Positions 48,867 to 57,863 of a stretch of 64,000 nucleotides of DNA are shown here, one piece after another (position 1 is the first letter of the stretch; each line of letters begins with the position of its first letter). The position numbers and the translations under genes were made by a program. The notes under the pieces are model-generated. The model had not been told where the DNA came from and ran no database searches. It saw nothing but the letters and a program-made list of their open reading frames with translations. This DNA comes from Streptomyces sp. NBC_00236 (lineage in GTDB: Bacteria; Actinomycetota; Actinomycetes; Streptomycetales; Streptomycetaceae): NCBI RefSeq assembly GCF_036195045.1, contig NZ_CP108100.1, positions 3,782,001 through 3,846,000 of the forward strand. Direction: 5' to 3'.

Positions 48867-50134
48867 CGGCCGGTGCCCCCGTACACGACTGCCTCGTCGG
48901 AGTCGCTGTCGAGACCGAAGGCGGTGTGCACGGCGCGCACGGCCTCGTTGACGTCGTCGGCGCGGGTGACCACCGAGATGCGGATCTCGGAAGTCGAGAT
49001 CAGCTCGATGTTCACGCCGACATCGGACAGCGCCTCGAAGAAGCCCGCGGTGACCCCCGGGTTGGTCTTCATACCCGCGCCGACCAGGGAGATCTTGGCG
49101 ATCTGGTCGTCGTAGCGCAGCGACTCGAAGCCGATGCCGGCCCGGTTGCGCTCCAGGGCGTCGATGGCCTTGCGGCCCTCCGCCTTGGGGAGCGTGAAGG
49201 TGATGTCGGTCAGACCGGTCGACGCGGCGGAGACGTTCTGCACCACCATGTCCATGTTGATCTCGGCGTCCGCGATCGCGCGGAAGATCGCCGCTGCCTC
49301 GCCCGGCTTGTCGGGCACGCCGACGACCGTGACCTTGGCCTCGGAGACGTCGTGGGCGACTCCGGAGATGATGGCGTGCTCCACCTGCTGGTCCCCTTGC
49401 GGCTCGTTGCTGACCCAGGTTCCGCGCAGTCCCGAGAAGGACGAGCGGACGTGGATCGGAATGTTGTAGCGGCGTGCGTACTCCACACAGCGGTGCAGCA
49501 GCACCTTGGAACCGGACGCGGCCAGTTCCAGCATGTCCTCGAAGGAGATCCAGTCGATCTTCCGGGCCTTCTTCACGACCCGCGGGTCGGCGGTGAAGAC
49601 ACCGTCCACATCGGTGTAGATCTCACAGACCTCGGCGTCCAGCGCCGCCGCGAGCGCCACCGCGGTGGTGTCCGACCCGCCGCGGCCGAGGGTCGTGATG
49701 TTCTTGCCCTCCTGGCTGACGCCCTGGAACCCTGCGACGATGGCGATGTTGCCCTCGTCGATCGAGGTCCGGATGCGGCCGGGCGTGACATCGATGATGC
49801 GCGCTTTGTTGTGGACCGAGTCGGTGATGACACCGGCCTGGCTGCCCGTGAAGGACTGGGCCTCGTGGCCCAGGTTTTTGATCGCCATGGCCAGCAGGGC
49901 CATGGAGATCCGCTCCCCGGCGGTCAGCAGCATGTCGAACTCACGCCCGGCCGGCATCGGAGATACCTGCTCGGCGAGATCGATCAACTCGTCCGTCGTG
50001 TCACCCATCGCGGACACCACGACAACCACCTGGTTGCCGTTCTTCTTGGCGTCGACGACTCGCTTGGCGACCCGCTTGATGCCCTCGGCATCGGCTACGG
50101 AGGAGCCTCCGTACTTCTGCACGACAAGGCCCAC
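48863..50134 (-). CDS. ask: Aspartokinase
   Basis: A 423-residue enzyme phosphorylating aspartate. The kinase domain begins [18 protein letters not shown] and includes [17 protein letters not shown]; two ACT domains (~265-420) give lysine/threonine feedback control. The GTG at 50134 follows GAGGAG. Within the gene, GTG 49384 (before [11 protein letters not shown]) follows AAGGGG by 8 nt and would give a 173-residue regulatory subunit, as known for corynebacterial LysC beta and reported for streptomycete ask genes. Upstream region 50135-50429 should contain the operon promoter; I see no attenuator. Confidence 0.95.
   Translation of the reverse strand: MGLVVQKYGGSSVADAEGIKRVAKRVVDAKKNGNQVVVVVSAMGDTTDELIDLAEQVSPMPAGREFDMLLTAGERISMALLAMAIKNLGHEAQSFTGSQAGVITDSVHNKARIIDVTPGRIRTSIDEGNIAIVAGFQGVSQEGKNITTLGRGGSDTTAVALAAALDAEVCEIYTDVDGVFTADPRVVKKARKIDWISFEDMLELAASGSKVLLHRCVEYARRYNIPIHVRSSFSGLRGTWVSNEPQGDQQVEHAIISGVAHDVSEAKVTVVGVPDKPGEAAAIFRAIADAEINMDMVVQNVSAASTGLTDITFTLPKAEGRKAIDALERNRAGIGFESLRYDDQIAKISLVGAGMKTNPGVTAGFFEALSDVGVNIELISTSEIRISVVTRADDVNEAVRAVHTAFGLDSDSDEAVVYGGTGR
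49384..49398 (-). promoter_or_regulatory. Internal ribosome site and GTG for an aspartokinase beta subunit
   Basis: Minus-strand AAGGGG (49393-49398), 8 nt, then an in-frame GTG. The product would be the ACT-domain half of aspartokinase. Confidence 0.4.
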
Positions 50135-50429
50135 GTGCGCTCCTCGCTCAATCCATTTATCGCGGTCGGCTCAGTTTAACGAGCAGTCCGGAAACGCCCC
50201 GTTAATACCACATGCTGAGATGTCCCGCTCACCACGTGATCATCGGCGTGTCGCTCCGAACTGCTCGTACGAGGCTGCTGCCCTGTGATCGCGCGCCCAC
50301 TCCCCCATGTGGCCCAGCCCACACCGAGGCGGTGCGTAGGCCGCTGCCGGTCCGTCCAGGGCTACGGCCCCGATTCGGGGAGCCGGGCCCGGCCGAGGCG
50401 GCTCGCGGGCGCCGCTGCCGGGCAGGACT

Positions 50430-50460
50430 GTGGGGCACGGCCGGGTCGGCCGTGCCCCAC
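50430..50460. terminator. Terminator between the LAETG remnant and ask
   Basis: GTGGGGCACGGCC and GGCCGTGCCCCAC form a 13-bp perfect stem with loop GGGTC, 30 bp beyond the stop codon of the remnant. Confidence 0.85.
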
Positions 50461-50489
50461 GACCCGTCCGGTCGGGCAGCGTCTGCCGG

Positions 50490-51015
50490 TCAGTGGCGAG
50501 CCGCTCCGCCACGCACCGTCAGCCGTCCGCGCCGCCGGGTCGTGAGTACCGCCCCGGCGGCCACCAGCACCACCGCGACGATTCCCGGCCACCACCCGGT
50601 GACGCCACCGGTCTCGGCCAGATTCCCGCCTCCGCCGCCGTGGCCGCCGTCACCGTGGCCGCCGCCGTGGCCGCCGTCGCCACCGCCAGGCGGCTTTCGT
50701 CGAGCGTGCAGGACGCGGGCACCTCCACGGTCTCGGCGATCGTCGTGGTGCCACCGGCGGCGTAGCCCTCCCGGGTGACACCCCACTCCTGGGCGGAGGC
50801 GCCCGCTCCGGCAGGTCCCGTCAGCGTGAGGTCCGCGTCGAGACCGTCCGGGCGGTCCTCGTGGTCGTACGCCGTGCCGTCCACCGTCCACTTCTTCGTC
50901 GGCGTACCGGCACTGAAGGGGCACACCTGGCCCCTGATGTGGCAGTCCCGGCCCACGCCGACGACCCCCATCGTCGACGCCGGCCGACTGCTCGAAGCCC
51001 TGGCGGACGCCCCGT
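50490..51015 (-). pseudogene. Frameshifted, truncated LAETG sortase-anchored protein
   Basis: Two frames on the minus strand join into one sensible protein. The first reads VGRDCHIRGQVCPFSAG, WTVDGTAYDHEDRPDGLD, EWGVTREGYAAGG and VPASCTLDE; re-reading one base at ~50695 continues KPPGGGDGGHGGG, a Gly/His-rich stalk, NLAETGG, a membrane helix (WWPGIVAVVLVAAGAVL) and RRRGR. LAETG plus helix plus Arg tail is a class E sortase signal of Streptomyces. No start codon, ribosome site or signal peptide exists before the frame meets the DUF5063 gene stop at 51019. It is best read as a decayed surface-protein gene with lost N terminus and a one-base deletion. Confidence 0.65.
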
Positions 51016-51018
51016 CCC

Positions 51019-51678
51019 CTACTTGACCGGGCGCAGCCCCAGCGGGCCCGCAATCTCCTCGACCATGACGCGGCCCGCCTCCTCGGCCAGGTCGTCGTCG
51101 CCGGCGTCCTGGTCGGTGTCCAGGCCGTCGAGCTCCTGGAGGGGCTGGTTCAGCCGGATGTGCGCGATCAGCGACTGGAGCGCGCGCAGGGCGGCGGAGG
51201 CGGTGGAGCCCCAGTTGGAGAAGTACGAGAACTGCCACCACCACAGGGCCTCGGTGGTGCGGTCCTCCTCGTAGTGGGCCAGGCCGTGGCGCAGGTCCGT
51301 GACCAGGTCGGCCAGGTCGTCCGAGATGCGCGCCGGGACCGGGGCCTTGCGGGGCTCGTACGGGTCGAAGACCTCGGAGTAGACGTCGATCGGCTCCAGC
51401 AGGGTCGCGAACCGCTCGCGCAGCCCGTCCGCGTCCGGCTCGGCGCCCAGGTCCGGCTCGTAGCGCTCGTCGGGAAGGATGTCCTCGTACGCGCCCAGCC
51501 GGCCGCCCGCCAGGAGAAGCTGGGAGACCTGGAGGAGCAGCACCGGAACGGCTTCCTCCGGCTCCTCGACGTGGGACACCTCGGTGACCGCGACGATGAA
51601 CGTCTTGATCTGGTCGGCGATCTGGACGGCGAAGTCGTCCGGGTCCTGAGTGACAGTGTTCAGCGTGGCGTCAGACAT
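51019..51678 (-). CDS. DUF5063-family protein
   Basis: A 219-residue acidic cytoplasmic protein with no membrane segment. It begins MSDATLNTVTQDPDDFAVQIADQIKTFIVAVTEV and contains FDPYEPRKAPVPARISDDLADLVTDLRHGLAHYE and WWWQFSYFSNWGSTASAALRAL, which I associate with DUF5063, a family found next to recR in Streptomyces. Function is unknown; the many acidic residues and helices suggest a protein-binding role. A 101-bp gap separates it from recR upstream on the same strand. Confidence 0.75.
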   Translation of the reverse strand: MSDATLNTVTQDPDDFAVQIADQIKTFIVAVTEVSHVEEPEEAVPVLLLQVSQLLLAGGRLGAYEDILPDERYEPDLGAEPDADGLRERFATLLEPIDVYSEVFDPYEPRKAPVPARISDDLADLVTDLRHGLAHYEEDRTTEALWWWQFSYFSNWGSTASAALRALQSLIAHIRLNQPLQELDGLDTDQDAGDDDLAEEAGRVMVEEIAGPLGLRPVK

Positions 51679-51779
51679 CGAGGAGACCTCCCATGAGCAC
51701 GGTCGCAGACGGTGGGAAGAAGATAACGGCGCTGAACGTAAAGCCGTCGTGAGACTGCGGAAGAACGGCCGGAAGGCGA

Positions 51780-52379
51780 TCAGACATCGAGCAGGCGCCT
51801 CCCCTCGAAGGCGCGGCCGAGGGTGACCTCGTCCGCGTACTCCAGGTCGCCGCCCACCGGCAGGCCGCTGGCCAGCCGGGTGACGCGCAGGCCCATCGGT
51901 TTGACCATCCGCGCCAGGTACGTCGCGGTGGCCTCGCCCTCCAGATTGGGATCGGTCGCCAGGATCAGCTCGGTGATGGAGCCGTCGGCGAGGCGGGCCA
52001 GCAGTTCGCGGATGCGCAGATCGTCCGGGCCGACGCCCTCGATGGGGCTGATCGCCCCGCCCAGCACGTGGTAGCGGCCCCGGAACTCACGGGTCCGCTC
52101 GATCGCCACGACGTCCTTCGGCTCCTCGACCACGCAGATGACCGTCCGGTCGCGGCGCGGGTCGCGGCAGATGCCGCACTCCTCCTGCTGGGCCACGTTG
52201 CCGCAGACGGCGCAGAAGCGGACCTTGTCCTTGACCTCCAGGAGGGCATGGGCGAGACGGCGCACGTCCGTGGGCTCGGCCTGCAGGATGTGGAAGGCGA
52301 TCCGCTGCGCGCTCTTGGGACCGACGCCGGGCAGCCTGCCCAACTCGTCGATGAGGTCCTGAACCACGCCTTCGTACAA
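51780..52379 (-). CDS. recR: Recombination protein RecR
   Basis: A 199-residue protein of normal length. The N-terminal helix-hairpin-helix [20 protein letters not shown], the four-Cys zinc finger [16 protein letters not shown] and a Toprim domain ([12 protein letters not shown]...[20 protein letters not shown]) are all present. RecR works with RecO (and RecF) to load RecA on SSB-coated DNA gaps. It lies 103 bp after ybaB on the same strand, a near-universal pairing; dnaX, usual in other bacteria, is absent here. Confidence 0.96.
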   Translation of the reverse strand: MYEGVVQDLIDELGRLPGVGPKSAQRIAFHILQAEPTDVRRLAHALLEVKDKVRFCAVCGNVAQQEECGICRDPRRDRTVICVVEEPKDVVAIERTREFRGRYHVLGGAISPIEGVGPDDLRIRELLARLADGSITELILATDPNLEGEATATYLARMVKPMGLRVTRLASGLPVGGDLEYADEVTLGRAFEGRRLLDV

Positions 52380-52482
52380 CGGATCGCCTTTCGGGCCGGG
52401 TCGGCTGCTGCGTCGTGGTACGTACCGTAGGGGGTGCGTACCGTCTTGGACATGTCCGCGGTCGTGTGCGGTGTATCCGGGG

Positions 52483-52818
52483 TCAGAAGGGGAGGCCGGG
52501 CATGCCGCCCAGGCCCTGGGTGAGCGGGCCCAGCTTCTGCTGCTGGAGCTGCTGGGCGTTCTCGTTCGCCGCCTGGACCGCCGCCACGACGAGGTCCGCG
52601 AGTGTCTCGGTGTCCTCCGGATCCACCGCCTTCGGGTCGATCACCAGGCCGCGCAGCTCGCCGGAGCCGTTGACCGTCGCCTTCACCAGGCCACCGCCCG
52701 CCTGGCCGTCGACCTCGGTCCTGGCCAGCTCCTCCTGGGCCTGGGCGAGGTCCTGCTGCATCTTCTGGGCCTGCTGAAGCAGCTGCTGCATGTTGGGCTG
52801 ACCACCACCGGGAATCAC
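52483..52818 (-). CDS. ybaB: YbaB/EbfC nucleoid-associated protein
   Basis: A 111-residue DNA-binding protein with the family body [48 protein letters not shown], and a Gln/Asn-rich then Gly/Pro-rich end. It should form dimers that coat DNA. GTG 52818 is chosen because TGGAG lies 5-9 nt before it, while ATG 52833 has no ribosome site. The divergent gap up to 53197 (about 380 bp) should hold promoters for this operon and the SLATT gene; I see no gene in it. Confidence 0.92.
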   Translation of the reverse strand: MIPGGGQPNMQQLLQQAQKMQQDLAQAQEELARTEVDGQAGGGLVKATVNGSGELRGLVIDPKAVDPEDTETLADLVVAAVQAANENAQQLQQQKLGPLTQGLGGMPGLPF

Positions 52819-53197
52819 GGTCACTCCAGGCATTTCGACGACAAATGTTTCGGTAAGCCGAGCCTACGTGCTCCCCGGGCGGCGCGCCCCACCCGCTGGC
52901 GAGCAACTCTTTCGAGTGAGTCCTCGCGACCCATGGCGGGGCTCCTATACCTGACCAGAGGCCCTGTGCACCCGGGAATACCGCGATTTCGACCCCACGG
53001 CCCACCATTCGGCGGTAGGAAGGGGTGCGTCCCGGTACGCGCACGCGTCTCTCCCGTCACGCAAGGTTACGCACGGGGGACTGCGGGTCGCACCGAGGGC
53101 CAGTGAGCAGCGAGTGCACAGAGAGCAGAGATCCGCCCATCGTCGAGTACGCGGTCGAGAACACGCGTCGCTATGCAGCATGCAGAGGAGTACCCCG

Positions 53198-53992
53198 GTG
53201 AGTCAGCCGGAGATGCAGCCCGAGGGGCCGCCCCGCAACGAATCCGGTGTGCCCGGTCCGGCCACTCCTTCCGGTGCGGGCTCCGGCGCTCGGAACCGTG
53301 AGACGCAGGGCAGGGATCTGACCGGGACGCCGTTCCCCCTCGGCGACTGGGGCGAACCCGCCCAGCGGCTCGACGAGCTGTACCGGTGGGTCGAGGCCGA
53401 CGCGCTGCGCACCGCCGACTGGTATCTGGGCGACCGGGTGTGGAAGCGGCGCGGCGCACGGGCGCTGCGGCTGGGGACGGCGGCCGGGGTGGTCGCGGGA
53501 GCCGCGCTGCCGCTGCTGGACCTGACGGGCGCGCTGCACGGCGCTGCGGGCTGGGGGTATCTGTCGCTGCTGCTGGGCGCGGCGTGCATGGCGTGCGACC
53601 GGTACTTCGGCCTGACCTCGGGCTGGATAAGGAATCTCGCCACGGCCCAGGCCGTACAGCGCAGGCTCCAGGTGCTCCAGTTCGACTGGGCGTCGGAGTG
53701 CGTGCGCGAGGTGCTCGGCCCGGCCGAGGGGACGGCGAGCGAGGCGGCCGAACGGTGCCTGGGGGTGCTGCGGCGCTTCTCGGAGGACATCACGGAACTC
53801 GTGCGGTCGGAGACCGCGGACTGGATGGTGGAGTTCCGGGCCGGTCCCGCCCCGATGGGCATGCAGGCGCTGGTCTCGGGCGGCTCGGGCGGCGGGCGCG
53901 CGGAGCCGGGGGTCCAGCCGGGACGGTTCCCGTTGCAGTCGATGGGCCGGCCGAACATGCCGCGGCAGCGGCCGCCGGAGTCCCCGCGGTGA
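53198..53992 (+). CDS. SLATT-domain two-helix membrane protein
   Basis: A 264-residue protein. A ~45-residue Pro/Gly-rich N terminus leads to LDELYRWVEADALRTADWYLGDRVWKRRGARALRLG, followed by two membrane helices (~100-122 and ~126-143, ending CMACDRYFG) and a helical ATAQAVQRRLQVLQFDWA segment, which together fit the SLATT family (SMODS/SLOG-associating two-TM). SLATT proteins are proposed pore-forming effectors in nucleotide-signal defence systems, but no nucleotidyltransferase or SLOG gene is nearby. GTG 53198 follows GAGGAG by 7 nt. The location beside ybaB-recR appears to be a settled chromosomal one. Confidence 0.8.
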   Translation: MSQPEMQPEGPPRNESGVPGPATPSGAGSGARNRETQGRDLTGTPFPLGDWGEPAQRLDELYRWVEADALRTADWYLGDRVWKRRGARALRLGTAAGVVAGAALPLLDLTGALHGAAGWGYLSLLLGAACMACDRYFGLTSGWIRNLATAQAVQRRLQVLQFDWASECVREVLGPAEGTASEAAERCLGVLRRFSEDITELVRSETADWMVEFRAGPAPMGMQALVSGGSGGGRAEPGVQPGRFPLQSMGRPNMPRQRPPESPR

Positions 53993-54038
53993 CCGGTCAC
54001 CGGTGAGCACCGCGGGGAATGGCAGGGTCCGCGCCCGA

Positions 54039-54100
54039 CAGCCGGTCAGCTGGCCAGCCGGTCAGCCGGTCAGCCGGTCAGCCGGTCAGCCGGTCAGCTG
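54039..54100. repeat. 8-bp tandem repeat CAGCCGGT
   Basis: About eight near-perfect copies of CAGCCGGT in the gap between convergent genes, with CAGCTGGC and CAGCTGAA variants. The last unit includes the stop codon of the minus-strand gene. Confidence 0.9.
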
Positions 54101-54744
54101 AAGATGATCATCGAGCCCTGGGCGAGACTGCGGGTGGCCGCCGCGTGCAGGCCGAGCCAGACGTGGCGTTCCCGGGCGAACGGGTTGTTGTCGTACGGGA
54201 CCGGCATCGCCGGTTCCTCCAGCGAGGTGGGCCCGGCGGGCGGCAGCGGGGCCGGCGGCGGGTTGGCCGGGTCGATGCCGATGGACGGGGCGACGAACTG
54301 CAGCTCGCGCAGCAGTCCGTATGCCGAGCCGAGCGGACCGCCACCCTCCAGCAGGGCGTCGGTGGACAGCGGCACGGCGAAGTCCACGGGGACGTACGCG
54401 CCCGCGTGGTCGTAGTGCCACACCAGGTGCGACTGATGGGCGGTCGGCTCGAACATCTCCAGCAACTGCTCGTAGTCCCCGCCCAGTTCGTCGACGGGGG
54501 TGACGGCGAGGCCGCTGAGCTGGAGGAGATAGGCACGGCGCAGGAAGTGCAGCGCGTCGTAGTCGAAGCCCGCGATCGGGGCCACGTCACCGGTCAGGCC
54601 GGGCATGTACGCGTAGACGGGCACGGGCGGCAGCCCTGCCTCACCGAGCGCTTTGTCGTAGACGGCTATCTCTTCGGCGAAGGGGTTGTCGGGGCTGTGG
54701 CACAGCACATCGACGAGGGGGACCAGCCACAGGTCACAGGCCAC
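54094..54744 (-). CDS. Conserved protein of unknown function
   Basis: A 216-residue soluble protein from GTG 54744, preceded by a GAGAG-type ribosome site. It begins MACDLWLVPLVDVLCHSPDNPFAEEIAVYDKALGEAGLPP and has FDYDALHFLRRAYLLQLSGL and YEQLLEMFEPTAHQSHLVWHYDHAGAYVPVDFAVPL; a Pro-rich segment (~155-175) separates an Arg/His-rich end. I recognise no family. Strong third-position GC bias supports it as coding. The gene ends in an 8-bp tandem repeat tract. No operon partner: the GntR gene lies 163 bp upstream on the same strand. Confidence 0.75.
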   Translation of the reverse strand: MACDLWLVPLVDVLCHSPDNPFAEEIAVYDKALGEAGLPPVPVYAYMPGLTGDVAPIAGFDYDALHFLRRAYLLQLSGLAVTPVDELGGDYEQLLEMFEPTAHQSHLVWHYDHAGAYVPVDFAVPLSTDALLEGGGPLGSAYGLLRELQFVAPSIGIDPANPPPAPLPPAGPTSLEEPAMPVPYDNNPFARERHVWLGLHAAATRSLAQGSMIIFS

Positions 54745-54907
54745 GAAGTCTCGCTCTCATGCGGGGATGCGTGCGGTGGTGCGATGGTCGGGACAGCGTA
54801 ATGCGGTCGGGGCGTCGCGGACAGTGGCCCATCGGGACCGGCTCGCGCCTGTTCCGCCCGGCGTGCCCGAGGGGGCGTGCCCTGCTCGCCCCGCCCGTCC
54901 GAACCGT

Positions 54908-55672
54908 TCAGTGCGTGGGGCGGGACCCGTCCGCGGGCCCGTCCCGCCCGTCCGGCCGGGGCGCGCCCCCCGGACGGGCCGGATCCCGGGCCGCCAGCCA
55001 GTCCGCCCAGTTCAGGGAGTGGTTGTTGTAGTCCTCGACGGCCCTGCGCAGGGCGTCACGGTCGCGGTGCGAGATCGCGGCGACGAGTTCGGGGTGCCCG
55101 TTCCACAGCCAGTTCCGCGCGTCGGCGTCGCCCCGCAGGTACGGCACGGCGAACACCCACGCGTGGACGCGCAGCCGATGGAGGAAGTCGGTGATGTAGG
55201 TGTTGCCCACGAGGGCGCCCAGTTCGCGCCAGAAGCGCAGGTCGTAGCCGATCAGGATGTCCAGGTCGCCGCCCCGCGCCGCGCGGGAGGCCTCCTCGGC
55301 CCGGCGGCGTACGGAGACGAGCGCGTCCCGGTGGACGGCCTGGCGTGCGGAGCCGGGGAGCGGCCCCGCGAAGACGTCCCGGATGACCCCGTCCATGACC
55401 AGGGTGCGGGCCTCCACCATCGCGCGGTAGTCCGCGACGGTGAACTCGTGGACGCGGAAGCCGCGGTGCTGGTCGGATTCGAGCAGGCCCTGCGCGGAGA
55501 GGTCGAAGAGCGCCTCGCGGACGGGCGTCGCGGAGACCCCGTACTGCTCGGCGATCTGCTTGACGGTGAACTCCCGTCCCGGCTGCAAACGCCCGGCGAG
55601 CACCTCGTCACGCAGCGCGTCCGCGATCTGCTGCCGCAGCGTACTGCGTGTGACAGCTCCGCTCGCGCGCAT
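54908..55672 (-). CDS. GntR/FadR-family transcription regulator
   Basis: A 254-residue regulator. The winged helix-turn-helix runs ~8-75 (LRQQIADALRDEVLAGRLQPG...IAEQYGVSATPVREALFDL). The FCD-like helical ligand-binding domain follows, with metal/ligand-binding positions in the LDILIGYDLRFWRELGALVGN and VAAISHRDRDALRRAVEDYNNHS segments. The C-terminal ~30 residues are Pro/Arg/Asp-rich. GGAGGGG precedes the ATG. It lies 66 bp downstream of the aminotransferase gene on the same strand, so it probably controls that enzyme. Confidence 0.9.
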   Translation of the reverse strand: MRASGAVTRSTLRQQIADALRDEVLAGRLQPGREFTVKQIAEQYGVSATPVREALFDLSAQGLLESDQHRGFRVHEFTVADYRAMVEARTLVMDGVIRDVFAGPLPGSARQAVHRDALVSVRRRAEEASRAARGGDLDILIGYDLRFWRELGALVGNTYITDFLHRLRVHAWVFAVPYLRGDADARNWLWNGHPELVAAISHRDRDALRRAVEDYNNHSLNWADWLAARDPARPGGAPRPDGRDGPADGSRPTH

Positions 55673-55738
55673 GGCGCCCCTCCCCGTTTCGGCCTCGGGT
55701 CACCTTAGACGAGGGCGGCGGGAAGGGGCGCGGCAGCG

Positions 55739-57100
55739 TTACGCGGTGTGCTCGTCGGCCACGGACAGTGCGGCGTCGAGGGCGGCCAGGCCCTCCTTGG
55801 CCTCGGCCTCGGTGACGTTGCAGGCAGGAACGGCGTGTGTGCGGTTCATGTTGATGAAGGGCCACAGGCCGTGCTTCTTCGCCGCGGCGCCGAAGGCCGC
55901 CATCGGCGCGTTGGCCTCGCCCGTCGCGTTGTACGGGACCAGCGGCTCGCGGGTCTCCTTGTTACGGACCAACTCCAGCGCCCAGAACGCGCCGAGGCCG
56001 CGGACCTCACCGACCGACGGGTGGTTTTCGGCGAGTTCGCGCAGGCCGGGGCCGAGGACGTTCTCGCCGATGTGGGCGGCGTTCTCGACGACCTTCTCGT
56101 CCTCCATCACCTGGATGGTGGCGACGGCGGCGGCGCAGGCCAGCGGGTGGCCGGAGTAGGTGAGGCCGCCCGGGTAGGGGCGGGTCTCGAAGGTGGCGGC
56201 GATCTCGGCGGAGATGGCGACACCGCCGAGCGGCACGTACCCGGAGTTGACGCCCTTGGCGAAGGTCATCAGGTCGGGCGTGACGTCGAAGTGGTCGGCG
56301 GCGAACCACTTGCCGGTGCGCCCGAAGCCCGCCATGACCTCGTCGAGGACGAAGACGATGCCGTACCGGTCGCAGATCTCGCGGACACCGGCGAGGTAGC
56401 CGGGCGGCGGGGTCATGATGCCGGCCGTGCCCGGGATGGTCTCCAGGATGATCGCGGCGATGGTCGACGGGCCCTCGTAGGCGAGGGTGTCCTCCAGGTG
56501 CTGGAGCGCGCGGGCACACTCCTCCGCCTCGGTCTGCGCGTAGAACGGCGAACGGTAGAGGAACGGGGCCCAGAACCGGACGACACCCGCCGAGCCGTTG
56601 TCGGACGCCCAGCGGCGCGGGTCGCCGGTCAGGTTGATCGCGGTGGAGGTGGCGCCGTGGTACGAGCGGTAGGCGGAGAGAACCTTCGTACGGCCGGTGT
56701 GCAGCCGGGCCATCCGGACGGCGTTCTCGACGGCCTCGGCACCGCCGTTGGTGAAGAAGATCTTGTCCAGGTCGCCGGGGGTGCGCTCGGCGATGAGGCG
56801 GGCGGCCTCGGAGCGTGACTCGATCGCGAAGGCGGGCGCGAAGGTCGTCATCTTCCCCGCCTGCTCCTGGATCGCGGCGACGACGGTGGGGTGCTGGTAG
56901 CCGATGTTGGTGAAGACGAGGCCGCTGGTGAAGTCCAGGTAGCGGTTGCCGTCGTAGTCCCAGAAGTACGACCCCTCGGCGCCGGCGACGGCGAGCGGGT
57001 CGATCAGGCCCTGGGCGGACCAGGAGTGGAACACGTGCGCGCGGTCGGCGGCCTTGACGGCCGCGCCGGCAGCGGAGTCGACAGGGAGATGAGGGGTCAT
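55739..57100 (-). CDS. Class III PLP-dependent aminotransferase
   Basis: A 453-residue fold-type I aminotransferase of the omega/beta-alanine-pyruvate type. TNGGAEAVENAVRMAR is the cofactor phosphate-binding segment, FVLDEVMAGFGRTG contains the Asp that contacts the PLP nitrogen, and Lys282 (TFAKGVNSGYVPLGG) forms the Schiff base. A substrate amine donor cannot be assigned. ATG 57100 is preferred over a frame extension to 57307, which would cross the divergent promoter. It is divergent from the DJ-1/MarR genes and followed by its likely GntR regulator. Confidence 0.92.
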   Translation of the reverse strand: MTPHLPVDSAAGAAVKAADRAHVFHSWSAQGLIDPLAVAGAEGSYFWDYDGNRYLDFTSGLVFTNIGYQHPTVVAAIQEQAGKMTTFAPAFAIESRSEAARLIAERTPGDLDKIFFTNGGAEAVENAVRMARLHTGRTKVLSAYRSYHGATSTAINLTGDPRRWASDNGSAGVVRFWAPFLYRSPFYAQTEAEECARALQHLEDTLAYEGPSTIAAIILETIPGTAGIMTPPPGYLAGVREICDRYGIVFVLDEVMAGFGRTGKWFAADHFDVTPDLMTFAKGVNSGYVPLGGVAISAEIAATFETRPYPGGLTYSGHPLACAAAVATIQVMEDEKVVENAAHIGENVLGPGLRELAENHPSVGEVRGLGAFWALELVRNKETREPLVPYNATGEANAPMAAFGAAAKKHGLWPFINMNRTHAVPACNVTEAEAKEGLAALDAALSVADEHTA

Positions 57101-57204
57101 GCGCCGAGCGTAGGCGGCGCCGGGCGGCGGGCGGTATGGCCACCTTGTATGCCGTGGGCCGCCTGGTTCGGCAGGGTGTCGGGTTGCCGCGAGGATCGAT
57201 GCAA

Positions 57205-57239
57205 TTGACAACATGCTGTCGATGCGACAACATGTTGTC
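57205..57239 (+). promoter_or_regulatory. Promoter with paired MarR-type operators
   Basis: TTGACA (57205-57210) and CAACAT (57228-57233) form a -35/-10 with 17-bp spacing. Two palindromes overlap them: GACAACATGCTGTC (57207-57220, one mismatch) on the -35 and GACAACATGTTGTC (57226-57239, perfect) on the -10, 19 bp centre to centre, i.e. two helical turns apart on one DNA face. Binding would block transcription of the DJ-1-marR operon. Confidence 0.7.
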
Positions 57240-57269
57240 ATCAGCGTTCTTCCCGTCGAGGAGGCCGTC

Positions 57270-57863
57270 ATGACCCGCCGGACCGCACACCTTGCCGTGT
57301 ACGACACCTACGCAGACTGGGAGACCGGGCACACGACCGCCCACCTCGCCCAGAACGGCTTCACCGTCCGGACGGTCGGCCCCACCACCGGCCCCGTCAC
57401 CAGCATGGGCGGACTGACCGTCCAGCCCGATCTGCCGCTCACCGGGCTGCGCCCCGAGGACAGTGCGCTGCTGATCCTGCCGGGCGCCGCCCTGTGGGAC
57501 TCCGGCGACGCGCTCGCCCCCTTCGCCCGCACCGCGCGCACCTTCCTGGACGCGGGGGTGCCGGTCGCCGCGATCTGCGGGGCGACTGCGGGACTGGCTC
57601 GCGAGGGGCTGCTCGACGAACGGACGCACACGAGCGCGGTCCCGTTCTACCTGGCGGCCACCGGGTACGCGGGCGGCGCGCACTACACCGAGGCCGACGC
57701 CGTCACCGACGGCGACCTGATCACCGCCGGACCCACCGAACCGGTCGCGTTCGCCCGCGAGGTCTTCGCCCGTCTCGGGGTGTACGACGAGAAGAAGCTC
57801 GACGCCTGGTACCGGCTCTTCCACGATTCGGACCCGAGCGCGTACGAGGTGCTGCAGGGATGA
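57270..57863 (+). CDS. DJ-1/PfpI-family protein
   Basis: A 197-residue glutamine-amidotransferase-fold protein. The nucleophile elbow AAICGATAGLA places Cys103, and LLILPGAALWDSGDA has the Gly-Ala segment; Glu near the N terminus (WETGHTTA) can pair with the Cys. These proteins act as glyoxalases, deglycases or stress chaperones; ThiJ-like isonitrile hydratase is another option. ATG 57270 follows GAGGAGG. The stop overlaps marR start (ATGA), so the regulator is made with it under control of paired palindromes. Confidence 0.88.
   Translation: MTRRTAHLAVYDTYADWETGHTTAHLAQNGFTVRTVGPTTGPVTSMGGLTVQPDLPLTGLRPEDSALLILPGAALWDSGDALAPFARTARTFLDAGVPVAAICGATAGLAREGLLDERTHTSAVPFYLAATGYAGGAHYTEADAVTDGDLITAGPTEPVAFAREVFARLGVYDEKKLDAWYRLFHDSDPSAYEVLQG

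Noticed and set aside
50680..50710. Programmed -1 frameshift in the LAETG gene
   Set aside because: No canonical X-XXY-YYZ heptamer or downstream structure is evident, and the gene also lacks a start; decay or sequence error is simpler.
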